Below, piece after piece: positions 1 to 12,400 of a stretch of 64,000 nucleotides of DNA (position 1 is its first letter; each line of letters opens with the position of its first letter). The notes under the pieces are model-generated. The model saw only the letters and a program-made list of their open reading frames with translations. It was not told where the DNA came from and did not search any database. The DNA comes from Chamaelirium japonicum (lineage: Eukaryota > Streptophyta > Magnoliopsida > Liliales > Melanthiaceae): positions 20,866,645 to 20,930,644 of the forward strand of contig OX393552.1 of the NCBI GenBank assembly GCA_947650365.1, written 5' to 3'. Made by a program: the position numbers and the translations under genes.

Positions 1-253
1 CGCTACGCAGAACTTGTCCTTGAGTCCTAGGAAGTCAAATTGTGAAGCACTAGATGATAGATCAAGATCACCGTAGGGCGTCTCGAAGTCAGCATATAGT
101 GTTGTAGCCCCAATAGTGGATGGCGCGGCACACAATGGTGGTCTCCCGGGTCCCACACAAACTGTCCACTGGAGGTGCACTGGGACCAAGAATAGGAGAG
201 GCATTGAGGCAGAATGAAAAAGTCCGTCATCGCGGAGGGTATGATGGAGTAAC

Positions 254-1075
254 TCAAAAGTATCCATACCCAGGTACTGCAGAAAAAATAGTGAAGCCGT
301 TGGCCCACTGGTGGTCGCTTTGTCCAAAGAAAATCGACGTGCTGAAGATAAGACCATCTTGCTGGAGTAAACCGCAAGTGGAAACTTCGCTGAATGGGTG
401 GGGATCCACTAACGGTATCGTTGAATGCACTGCGACAGAAAGAGGCTCAACTGGCAGTGGACGCTCCTCGTGCAAGGTGGTCGGTAGTGGTGGCTCCTCC
501 AATAGTGCCTCTGATGGTGGGAGCTCAACTAGCGGTGCAAGTACCTCTGATGCCTCAGCTAGATGTGGAGGCTGGACAAATGACACAAGATCCACTGAAG
601 GCACAGCTAGAGGTAGAGATGTGCATTGATCATCAAGACCTCTGGGCAAAGGTTGGAACCAATCCTGCCATTGTCGGTGCTCTGCTTACATCCACTCTAG
701 TTGCTTCACCTGGAGCACATACTCAATGACGTCCAACATGCACTGAGCACGCTCATAATTTTCCTGATATCTTGAACCGATGACACTGAGTCGGAGGAAC
801 CACTGGAGAAAAGGCTCGGCGGACACATTGAGAGCATAAGCCCACTCACGAATGTAGGATGAATAACGCTACGCCAGAGGGGTACGAGGTAGATAGATGT
901 AACGCTCATGCTGTGTTAGGTTGAAGACATTAGAGTAGGAGATACCGTGATAGTGCGATGGGGAGCATGAAGACCATAATTTTTCTTGTCTGTGGATGAT
1001 GATCGGGGTACTCAGGAGAATAATCATGACTATGGTATGGAAGTGAAGAGCAGGAATTAAAGTGGGATTGGTCAC
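254..1075 (-). pseudogene. Decayed coding-like tract, identity unknown
   Basis: One minus-strand frame stays readable over about 820 bases but is cut by stops at 869-871 and 686-688. The translation has normal amino acid composition, with a stretch reading RYSSYIREWAYALNV followed by a proline- and glutamate-rich tail. I do not recognise the family. A broken transposon-encoded protein is the likeliest source, given the repeats around it, but no diagnostic motif is visible. The plus-strand ORFs over the same bases look like shadows. Confidence 0.3.
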
Positions 1076-1299
1076 GAAGATACAACATCGCGACCAGGGG
1101 CAAAAGCTGTAATTCTACACTAATGGACTGACTAAATTGAGGCACGAAGGGCACGACTGTATCGGGTTCAAAAAATCATGCAACTTTGGTACTTTGTTTA
1201 ACCAATTTCGGTAACGAATCAAAAGATACGATCGAACGAAGTAGTCGAGTCTGACTAGGCTATTCGGGTTTGGATCCAAATTTATAAACGAGTTTCGAA

Positions 1300-2286
1300 T
1301 TTAAGTGGAAAGCTGACGGTTGTTCTGAACTCTTTAAACAAAGGAGTGGGTTGAGTTGGTTTTGACCGTTAAGCTAAGATCGGATGGTCGAGGATTGGTG
1401 GGCCTAAACAGTAAATGGAAGGGTTGAATGGCAATAGGGACTAGGGCTTCTTTATATTTTGGTGCAAGGGGATTACTAGGAGAAGAGGAAACAGAGCAGC
1501 GACGGTGGCGCATGACATGGACAGTGGATGTGAGTAGGCATCTTCTCTCATTTTCTTTTTGTTTTTGCTCTTTCCTTTCTCCTTTCTTATTTCTTTTTTT
1601 TTTGTGTTTTCTTAAGGTAGTGCAGGAGAGGAGGACTAATCGTCGCGGTGGGAGGCTGGCAAGGCTACGGCACGACTGAGCAGTGCCAGCAGGAAGCAGA
1701 TTTCGGCCTGGGCTGGAGCAAGGTCGGCAGGGGCCGAGAAAATGGATTCGGGCCAGACAGTGATCGAGAAGAAAGATCCTAGGTCGACAGAGGGAACAGA
1801 AGGACCGGGCCATGACTGGAGGTGGCTGGGAGCGGGCGGCGATTGATGGGGGGTCGAGTGAGGTAAGATCTCCTTTCCTCCCTCTTTTTTGTTCTTTTCA
1901 TTTTTAATGTTTTTCAAGATTTGAATGCATCCCCTCTTTTTTATTGTTTCATAAGTGACAAGAAGGAAGAGAGGAGGACGGACCTAGGTGCAGGCAGCCG
2001 CTGGCTGACAAAATTGGGGGCAGTAAACCCTGTCGAGCAGCCCACCAATGGATCAGGTCACTGCCGGCGAGTGCAATCGAGGTCGAGCGCAGTCGAAGGA
2101 AGCTAGTAGTGGTGTGATTCAGTGATTTACAGTTATGAAGATGAATTGTAAGGAAGTCGGTTCCTCCCAGTGGTGGGTTTCACCTTATTATCTCTTTTCC
2201 CTCTTTTCATACTTTTTTTTCTTCAACATGTGAAACCCTAGCCATGTCATTTCCACACCAAAATGTAAAGCAAATCGCATTAGGAC
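1300..2286. other. Intergenic, no gene recognised
   Basis: The stretch holds a moderately GC-rich segment (about 1430-2110) with short ORFs on both strands, interrupted by T-rich runs near 1545-1610 and 1870-1915. None of the ORFs shows a recognisable domain. Confidence 0.4.
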
Positions 2287-2992
2287 CAAGGTTTGGAGTT
2301 TCGGCTGAAACCGATCCGTTTTGACCGTTTCGGATCGATTTCGGTTGGAGCCGATCCCAAAATGCTCTAGGTTCGAATTTTGAAACTCAGCACTCAATAA
2401 AAGCATGATTCGGTTCAGGATAAGTTATATTTCAGCATGACAAACATTCCCATTTATTTTAAGTTATTTTATGTAAATAAGTAAATACACCACATTTGGA
2501 TTTAATAAAAATATCAGAACAATCAAAATCCAAAGGAATCAAAATGTAAATTTTCAGTTCCTATACAAAATCAGACTTTACAACTTTTGGCTAAAAAAGA
2601 AATTCGGTGAAAAAAAAAACCAAAAAGTATTTTAGACCGGAAAAAATATCAGAAATCTAGAAGTATAAGATCAACTTAAAAACCCAAAGTCCGGTAAAAT
2701 ATTTTGAATCTATAAAAAAGTTATTTCACAGTAACTCTTTTTTCCTCCAGACTTTGCCAAAATTCAAAATCATGATTTTTCAACTTTTTGACAAAAAATC
2801 GGGGTAAAACAAAAGCCACGCTCTTTTGAAAAAAAGACCACTATAAAGTGGGTACCAATGTAATTATTTTATATTAATTTTATAGTTTGTAATTATTTTA
2901 AATTTAAAAACCGAAACCTCCAAAACTCCAAAACTGACCGAAACCGATCCTTAGTGGGCAGACCGAAACCGAAATTGAAACTACAAACCTTG
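2287..2992. mobile_element. Non-autonomous hAT-type element, 706 bp
   Basis: The element is bounded by a perfect 8-bp direct repeat, ATTAGGAC, at 2279-2286 and 2993-3000. Its ends are inverted: it starts CAAGGTTTGGAGTTTCGG and finishes GAAACTACAAACCTTG. Just inside, both ends carry diverged CCGAAACCGATCC-type motifs in opposite orientation. An 8-bp duplication with CA...TG ends is typical of the hAT superfamily. The interior is AT-rich and has no transposase ORF, so it must have been moved in trans. Confidence 0.85.
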
Positions 2993-3000
2993 ATTAGGAC

Positions 3001-3776
3001 ATTATGTATCCAAAATACATACCCTTACATAATTCACACCATAGAGACAACCACACATCAAAAGGGCGTGCATAAGGAAGAACTTCCACAAGAAAGGAGA
3101 AAAAAATTACATGCACGAGTATAAGCATATGTATATTGTACATCACTACATGTGATATCTCTAAGACGTGACACCTAACACCTACAAATATCTCAGCTGA
3201 AAATAAATATAAATAGCCCACTCAAACTGCTGATAAAAAAAAAACTATCACCGTTGCTGCCATCATCCTGATACCATCATGATTCATGCCATTATCAATG
3301 CTGCCACTACCCAGTAATCTATCCTACCAATAGTTGGAATAAATCAATACACAACTGATTTGTAATTTTGTACTATCTAAATAATAGTAGAGCTAGTTCT
3401 CAGGGTTTCTTAGAGAAGGTATAGGCTGCCCCCTTAGAATGAACTTTGATGGTCAGCATTCACAGGTTATAACAAATCAAAATGCCAATAGCAGCAAAAT
3501 GCAAAGACCTCCATAACTTGATCATAAGCTTCTTTCAATTGTGTCCTAATAAATGATAAAAAAGATCGTATAATGAAATATAAAGTAGAAGAGCAAGCAA
3601 GTCCAAATAATTTCACTCCGACACATCCTAGGTTAGGTCATGCATGTGCCTCGACCACCGAGTCATCATGAGCCAACAGGAATAGAATTCTTCTCAGTCC
3701 TCACAGTTCCATAGGAATCGACTCCTTCGTATCCTGGATTCCCTAGACTCGAGATCCAACAACATCACAGTCGTGA
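3001..3776. other. Intergenic, AT-rich, no gene recognised
   Basis: I see no coding signal, tRNA or clear repeat boundary here. A short C/A-rich part at 3600-3760 precedes the MULE-type element. Confidence 0.4.
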
Positions 3777-4332
3777 ACCTATGAAGCACCGACACTAGTA
3801 TGAACACACAGGTACGACACGACACGGCAAATCCTAAAAAAGGACACAGATACGGTGGGCACACGGCAAAATAAATTAATATTTTATATTTATATTTTAT
3901 GTGTGTTTATAATTCATATATATTTCAATAACCGAAAAAACCTCATAGAAAACAACAAAAATTATAATTTAATGCATACTGAATCGCAACCGTTAGTTAC
4001 ACCCAGCCCGATCGGTGAATCGCACATAGCCCTAAATGGCATGGAAAAGAACGGCATTGTTTCAGTTTTGGCTTCAACCTATCTGAAACCTCAGAGGATC
4101 AGATAGATTAAAGCCAAAACTGAATCGTAATCGTCCGTTATAACCGCCTGACAAGTGAATCGCACTCATGCCCAAATGGCATGCAAAAGAACAACTCGTC
4201 AAGACGTCAACCCGCCGTGTTCGACGAGTGTTCGGCTCTCGAAAGCGCGTGGAACACAGCAAATGCATGTCCGGCGAGTGCCGGTGTCCGACACGAGTAC
4301 GGAGGACCTAGGGAAGTGTATGTGTTTCATAG
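3777..4332 (+). mobile_element. MULE-type non-autonomous element, copy 1
   Basis: This copy is the inverted counterpart of the element at 14181-14892. They share the GACACGACACGGCAAATCC segment, the AT-rich block with CATATATATTTCAATAACCG, and the block reading GTTTTGGCTTCAACCTATCT. Near-matching 9-bp repeats CAGTCGTGA (3768-3776) and CAGTCGTCT (4333-4341) flank it, and both ends carry a GAAGCAC/GTGTTTC-like inverted terminus. The ends are more diverged than in the second copy, so the exact boundaries are provisional. Confidence 0.6.
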
Positions 4333-4399
4333 CAGTCGTCTGATGGCAGGCACACCAACAAGCAAATCGCACTAGACCCCAATTGCGCACTCTTGCAAC

Positions 4400-5430
4400 G
4401 GCTCTGATGCCATAGGACCCCGAATCCGAGAGACTAAAAATTTGGGGACTATAAAGGAGTCTCCCCCAGTTCCATTAGGGCTAAAAGTCTAACACTATAA
4501 AAAGAAGAGGATCCAAGTGAAACGTCTAGGAGAAATTTACCCCTGAAATATCAAGCAAACAACGTTATTGTGGTATTAAAATTATGCTCAAACCCCTCAA
4601 GCACGTAGGAATCAAAGCCAAACATGTGATGTCACCGGCCTCTCAAACCATAGGCAACTCAAGACCTGGATATGTAGGGCAAAGGAAACGAGGGTAGGCA
4701 GGCCAATTATGCCTTGAGATGCAGGTGACCTCTCAGCAAGGTCTTTGCCCTTGTATGGTTGGCACCCCAATCGAGACTAGGTCATCCCTGATATTACCCT
4801 AAATGTCCAAGATCACCTATCCCAACTGACAATTTGAGCAAGCACACAACCCCTGATATAGAATGATGTCTCAATCATCGGAGATCGTGTGATACAAGGT
4901 CATAGTGCCCATTCCACGCCAATTATATTCCGAAAATTGTGGCTCGGGATATCATGATTCTCGTCATCAATATGTGACAATGGCGTCCACGCCGTGTGCC
5001 ATATCAATCATGATCGGTTGTAGAACTCCGCCCAATCAAGGAAGGTAACTATAGCGACCAACCGTACAAAAGTTGTTGCAGAAGGAAGGATGAACGCTAA
5101 CTTGTCTTGCCAAAACAGTTAAGGCCCAGAGATAGGGGCGTTATAGGCGACAAGACTAGCACAAACTTTACAACATAAATCCCCACCGTCTATCCTATAA
5201 AACCAGCCCTTCGACCACCAAATAAAGGATTCGAATTCTAATCTTTCTCTATACACCACATTCACGCTCTAGACTGACTTGTGTGAAAGGGTCATCGGTT
5301 CCTCTGAGGTCTTGGCTTCTTTGCAAGTCGGGTACTCGCCAGCACCTCAGGATCCATCCCTAGTGAACAAGTTAAGCTAACCTAGAAGTTTGAGAGATGC
5401 GCTGGAACTCAAAAATTCCCACACAATTAC
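4400..5430. mobile_element. LTR-retrotransposon remnants
   Basis: At 4400-4412 GGCTCTGATGCCA is the reverse complement of a plant initiator-Met tRNA primer-binding site, so an LTR on the minus strand probably abuts it. Further right, CCTATAAAACCAGCCC near 5194 followed by a transcribed-leader-like tract to about 5390 looks like the TATA and R region of a plus-strand LTR. The two pieces are in opposite orientation and may belong to different elements. No gag or pol is present, and the outer limits are not resolved. Confidence 0.4.
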
Positions 5431-6464
5431 CACCTTAGAAAATTGCCACATCTAGAGCAGTGACTTACCTATTAGTTTCATAAGATGCTCCATATTATTA
5501 CATCACTAATAGCACACCGCCCGGATAGGGAATTCATCGCCTAGCAAGACAATCGAAACGAGTGAAATTGTTAAATTGGTTGAAATTGCAAGAAACAAGA
5601 AATAGAGAAAAGGAACCCAAGAACACACAAAGTTTTCCAAGGAAAAAAGATCGCACACTTATCCGTTCCACAAGTAATGTCATAATTTTTATATAATATA
5701 CTGGGAAGAGAATGCAGATCATCACAATATCTCAGTTGTTATTTAACAAAAGATATTAGATGGTTTCTCAAGATCAATGAAATGCCTAAATTTCGAAAGA
5801 AAAACATTGGTGATATTGACAGATCAAAAGCTAGAAGATTGTTAGTACTTGACTAATACAAAAAAGACTAATATTTTCAGTCAACATAATTCTCACCAGC
5901 TCTTGCAAACTTGGACATCTGTCATTTCACGATTATAGTGTCATTGGATATAATGGACCAAAAATGCAGTTACGATAAAACAGTAAAATAAATTATGCAT
6001 TGATAAATAACATAAGCAAGGTCATTTAATTTTGCTGAGCACAGACATGCTGCCTAGTGAAATGATAGTTACAACTAGTTTCCATCTCATCCTTAACCTA
6101 CAGGACTCATCCAATTTTAATGAAATAACACATTTAGAACAGCAGGAATTTTGCTGTCTTGAAAAGTAGGAGTTTATTTTTCAACAACAAATGAATCTCT
6201 TCTGTATATCATACAATCTCCTAATGTGTTGCTTATGGGGATACTGAAGAGCAATAAAGTAATATACTAATAGCACTTCAGAAAGAGACACAAACATGAT
6301 GAGAAATTCCAATGTGACAGATCACATGCCTTTCAGCTGATCGATAAACAAACTGATGAAGTACAATAATGCATACATCCAACATCTTACTCTTCCAAAT
6401 GTCAATGTAAAACAGACCGATTTAAAAAAAAAAAAGATAAACCACTCTAAAAGCACACTTACCC
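5431..6464. other. 3' flank of the pyruvate kinase gene
   Basis: This AT-rich stretch lies downstream of the pyruvate kinase stop codon on the minus strand. Its right part should contain the 3' UTR. A TTTATT at 6173-6178 is AATAAA on the minus strand, about 290 nt past the stop, and could serve as the polyadenylation signal. I see nothing else. Confidence 0.4.
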
Positions 6465-9400
6465 TTATGGCACATTCATCACTTGAATTGACTGCAGCGT
6501 ATCCGAAAGGGCGATGACCAGGTCACCAGACTGGATCATTCCCCTGGCCTTGAGCAAAGAAAAGGTGCGGTGGAGATTGCTATCCATGTCGTCCAAAAAA
6601 CTAAGGCGGAAGGGTATAAGACCCCACTGAAGATTCAGCCGTCTCCTCACAGACGTCGAGGTCGTGAATGCAAAGATTGGACAGTCAGGACGGCAGCGTG
6701 AAAGGATGGACGCCATGTGACCCGTCTTTGTGTAGACGAACAGTGCATCGACTTCCAAGTTATTAGCTAAAATGCAAAGGAAACAGAATCAACAACAATA
6801 AAAGCTGCTATAAATTGTAAATGTTAGCGCAACATAATGAATTCTCGACCATCTCAAAATTATTATTAATAATGAGTGTGCAGTGTCTTGGGAGTTGGGA
6901 AGTGTGACCCAGAAGGCAGCAAAAGTTTGGATCATTTCAATCATGTTGAAAGACGAGTCTGGTCATTTGCAGAGTGATGGAAACTAGAAGCTTATCACTA
7001 GCATGATCATGAAGAAAAAAGGAGTAACCAGAATCATCATCGACCAAAACGAAGGGATCCTACCACACCAGAGCATAAGACTACACGAATTGTTCAAAAC
7101 CAAGAAATATGGTTGTCCTTTTAGAGATCAAGGTTGTACAGATATTTTCACATATACAAATGAATTTACAACTGAAAAATTGAAAGGATATGACACATAG
7201 TTGGGTTTGAGGATTGTTTGGAGTCTTTGGACTAGGACAGTGTCCATAATTCAGGAGAAGTTTTGGAGAAGTTCAAGATATGTGAGACAAGACAGAGTTG
7301 TCGGGTTACACCTTGACAAAATAGCAGGATTTAACAATTCCAAAATGATCAGAACAAATTGTAAAATTGTGGCAAGTCACAGATTATTCACAAAAAGGAA
7401 AAGGAGTTCCATCATAATAAAAAAAGAAAAGAAATAACATCTTAAAAGTGAACAATTTAAGAGACAATTATGTTCCTAGTAACATAGTAAATGTGAGTAG
7501 ATAAATATCAAAACACTGCTTCATATGCTTCTGAACGGTGATTATTGGGTACAGTTGAATAAGTCCACATGCAAATAATTCATTGAGGAGTATACGATAA
7601 CTTATGGCAAGGAGGTCAATCCAGGTTATGTGAATCATAAAAACTTGGTTGAAACTAGCAATGTTTGTCACTTTAATGATATCAATGAAGTCGTTGACTT
7701 CTAGAAAAAAATTATTTCAGAATCCCTACCAACTTAGTAGTAGAAAGTAGATATATGGGCAACAATATGATGATATTGCTTACCCATTTTGGCAGCTGAA
7801 TTGCATATCTCCTCCGAGATTTTGTCTGAGAAAGAAGATGCAATATCTGGAAGCTCCATGGCTTCATGACGTTTCTCCTCTCTCCACCATCTTTCAATCC
7901 TTAGGCTCACGCTTCTCAGGACGGTAAGTGCCTTCTCTGGAAACTGTCCCATGGCTGACTCGCCAGAAAGCATTAGAGCATCTGCCCGCTGTCTTACTGC
8001 TTCTGAAACATCAGCAACTTCAGCTCTAGTAGGTGTAGGATACTCAATCATAGACTCGAGGAGCTGAGAAGCCACAATGACTGGCTTGTTGAGCTGCCTG
8101 CATGTTCTAACAATCTTCTGTTGGGCTGAAGGGACCTGCTCCAGTGGAATCTGAGCGCCCAAATCTCCTCTAGCTACCATGGCTCCATCTGATGCACGAA
8201 TGATATCTTCCAAATTTTTCAAGGAATCAATGCTTTCAATCTTCGCAATCACTGAAATATTGCTGTGGAACATAATAATCTCGTTCATTTACATTTTGAA
8301 CTAAGTAAATGTGTGAGGAAAAAAAAAAAGGATCCTGGGGATTAAAAAAAATGATCATGTGCAAAATGATTTAAGGTATTACACCAGTTGTGGACTAAAA
8401 AATTGTAAAATATGACCCTGAAAGTTGCAGGCTACTTTGAGCTATATGTGATGCTTTGCCCAAGCATAAAAAGCATTTGCGTAAAGGAAATGTGGAATGT
8501 AGATGGCTCGTGTTCTTGAATACTTTAAGTTTGGATGCTTTCGATATAAAAGAATATGATCTAAACTGACAATTTGTCACAAGCTGAAGATTTAAAGAAA
8601 CAATAGTGTTGTCTTGTTGGTACAATATTCATGATGCCATCACCAATCCTCATAACAAACAGGGAACCAGTTGTCCAAATAAGATGCCAAATGGATGGGC
8701 TGTATTTTGATTATGGTTCTTATTGAGAACAAAGATACAAGGAAAATATTAAAAAAAAACCAATCAGATATTGAAATGGGCAAAAAATGCTTGAGTTTAT
8801 TACGGGCTAACTACCCAATAACAATATATGACAAGAAAATATGTGTAGTCAATAATACTATGCATATGCAATATATTCCAACTTGCCAGCACTCTTAATA
8901 TCACGGAAAAAATAAAGCTATGTACCCCAACAGAAAATGTAATAGTCCCCCACAACCCCACACAATACCCATTCAACCCCACCCCACCCCTAAAAAAATA
9001 TTAATGGTGAGGCATGCACAGATCATTTTTCTATAGGATATAAAATACATGTAGCATCATATGATTTCCTGAAGCCGACAAGTCGAGAGGATAGAGTATA
9101 TCTCGGAGCCAGGATATAGATAACCAAATGACGACAAAGGTAACGATTGTTGATTTTATGTTACTATCACTGCTCATGGAAGACTAGAACGGCAGCAATC
9201 TGATGAACAAGATAGAGAAGGGATTGGAAATTTAAGTTACAAGGCAGGAAATACTGTAAAAACGTCAAGGTTAAAAATATAAATATTGTTAGGGATGAAA
9301 TTAGTTTTCAAAAAATAATAACATTAATGCAATTACTACGTATGCACAACAAGTATAATTGGATGAAAGAGTAAAGAGGCAATTTTGGAAGAGCCGGATC

Positions 9401-12400
9401 GAGTAATGCAAAGAATTCCAGAAGAAAAAAATATATTTATAGATGGTGATTTAGATAGTCAAGCTAGAAGTAGTAGAAGATATATTATACAAGAGATACA
9501 TAAGGAACATGAGCTTGGGGATAGGAATGCAATAGGAGATTCGATATTTGAGTTCGCAGTGGTGCAATCTAACTATTGGTATAACTTATTTTGAAAGAAA
9601 TAAACATTCGTTGACCTTCAAGAACTCAGCGTGTATGTTGCAGATAGATTTGTCTTTTATAAGAAGAGAGATCCACATTCAAAGATTATTAGGTGATGCC
9701 AGGAGAAGAATTGACCACACAACATAAGCAAGTAACGATGCATAAGTAAATTAGCAGCAAGAAGAAAAGAAAAGAAACTACAATAGGATCAAGAATAAGG
9801 TGGCGGAAGCTCAAGGGGAATAATGCGACATCCTTTAAACAGAATTTAGTGAAGAAGAGTAAATGGACCTTAAAAGGCATACCAATACGATGCAGGATGA
9901 AATTTTGAAAGTTGAGAGAGAGAAGGATGGAGGGGCAGAGACATGAATGAAACTTTTTTACCTTTCAGGGCATCGTGCAGCTATGTAGCTTTTGAGATGA
10001 TTAATGACGTCAGCGGACTTGACAAATGAAACAGAAATAAAATCTACACCCTCCGCAATCCCAAAATCTATGTCCAGCCAATCCTGCATAAGCAAAAAAA
10101 TAATACATGAGAGCATGTACGAGAACCTTTTCTGCCACCTACACTGTTCTGTGACAATAAACTTTCTGAAATGTAAGAGCTCTAACTGTGAATATTCAGA
10201 CAAGGATTCACTTGTTTTGTTAGTGACTTCAAAAATCATAAAATAAAAATTTAAAAAAAAATCAGCAGATCAAATATAGAATTAATATATCTGATGTATG
10301 CCCAATCCTGTTCTTGCATTAGAGATTTAATCTACCCTAAATTGTTCTTGGGATTCACATGATTATTACTAATATTCTATCTAAATGCAGTAAGAGTAGA
10401 CAATCAAAAACAACGTAAAAAAGTTTAATTCCTAAAATTAAAGATAAATGTTGAAAATGCAAACAGTGAACAAAGACAGAAACATGTCAAGGTTATCAGT
10501 GAACACATTTGTTTTGTGAGTAAAAGATCTAGTAGAAAAAAGATACGGGGAAGTGTTACTAGGAGTTACACAGTGGCAAAAACTTGTCTTTCAGTAGTCA
10601 AAGAAGATTCCATTTCTCCACTGAAACCTACCAGCAGCAACAAAGGTTTCACTAAAAGATTCATCATCAACATATCCACCTACAGTAGTATAGTTGCAGA
10701 AACAGAGGTAAAGGCATCCCTTTGAGCCCCCGGACACTCACTATTCCGAGGCATGACTGAACCTAGTGAAGATGAAGAACTTCACTGGAATGGATGAGTG
10801 GCAAATCATTTTACAGAGTTACAAATGAGGACATCCAAGGAATCCTAAAAGTGGCTTCAGTAAAAATTTAAGAGATACAATCCAATTATGGAAGGCCTTG
10901 ACTGTATCAGACTCTAAAACAGGCACAACTAGGAAAGACCAAGGTGAAAACCACAAAAAAGGACTAAACGAGACTTCATGACAGAGTACATGATCTGAGA
11001 TGCGAATTATTAAGGAAACGACTTTCTACGTGGTGTTCGCTTGTATTTCATCACAACTTCCACATTTGTGTTCAAAGCATGGTATAGTAGATTAGATACA
11101 TAGATTCCATTCATGCAGCATTTTGTATCCACAAACATTAATGTTAATAATTTGTACATTATAATAATGCCAGATGGGCACCAATCACAATGTCAACAAC
11201 AAATAAGGCCATAACGCATCATAGAATCCATAACATGAGGAGAGAAGAGCAAGATCAATAGACATACCATTCAGCCTCATCATGAAAATCAGCTTATAAT
11301 CACTGCAAGTGGTTCATTACAAAAGGCACTAACGGGATCAACCTAAAATTGAATTTTCAGTGTTTTTGTAAGAAACAGTACTAATATAGTTAGTAAGGAT
11401 GCATCACCTTTGAGGAAATTGTAGGAAGCATGGCATTACGCTCTCGAACCAGACTACCATCTCGCCAGAAAGTCAGGTTAGCCCGTGGCAACAACAGACC
11501 AGGATCAGTACAGCGACACTTAACATCTGGGCCTAACTTCTCAATCACCTCAAACCTGACCATTCCTCCATCCACAAGGAGTTCGTCACCAATTTTAACA
11601 TCTGTATCATAAATAAGCAAGTTCAAAATGAATAACGTAAGACATGGGTTTTCTTACTGGTAAGCAAAGAGAAAGAGTCTAAGAGATGCCTAAACCAAAA
11701 GAAGAATTTTTTAGGCTATAACCTTCAGCAAACCCATCATAGTTCACAATAATGGTGTGGTCTGGAAGAGGTGAATTAAAAGCTCTGACACTGAAAGTCC
11801 AAATCTCACCATCCTGCATAATGCATTCAAAAGTAACTGCATTTTTATCAGCCTAGAGATGGCATGTCAACAAATGAAGATAGGTGCCTTGTTCAAAACT
11901 GGAAAATCAAGTTTGCCATATTATCTGTAGTAAAATAATGTGCATATTTCCATAATGCATTTCCTTTAATTTTTCTTTTTTGGTGGCACCGTGGCAATGC
12001 ATTTCCTTTAATTGCAAGTTTGCAACAAACAGATGACACTAATAATGAACAACTAGAATACAAAGCAGTTAGCTAATGGTAAAAGTTCCAGAATTTTCTC
12101 GAGTTATCAAATTGATCCCCTAAACATTAAATAGCTTCACTTTTGATATTGACGAAAGCCATATCATGGTTACCACTGTTATGATAGTCCATATTGGTAA
12201 ATGGTAAGTGGTCCCAATATCAGATTCTAGGATGTCATGAACCATGCCCTGGAGGCCAAAAATCAAAAGGTATTCGTTTTTTCTTTTCTTCTTTTTTTTT
12301 TGGTGTGTGTGTGTGTGAAGGGGAGGGGGGGTGCGTATAAAACAGCAAAGCATGCAATATTTTGCAGTTTTTTCACTGTTATTTGATAATAATATCAATC

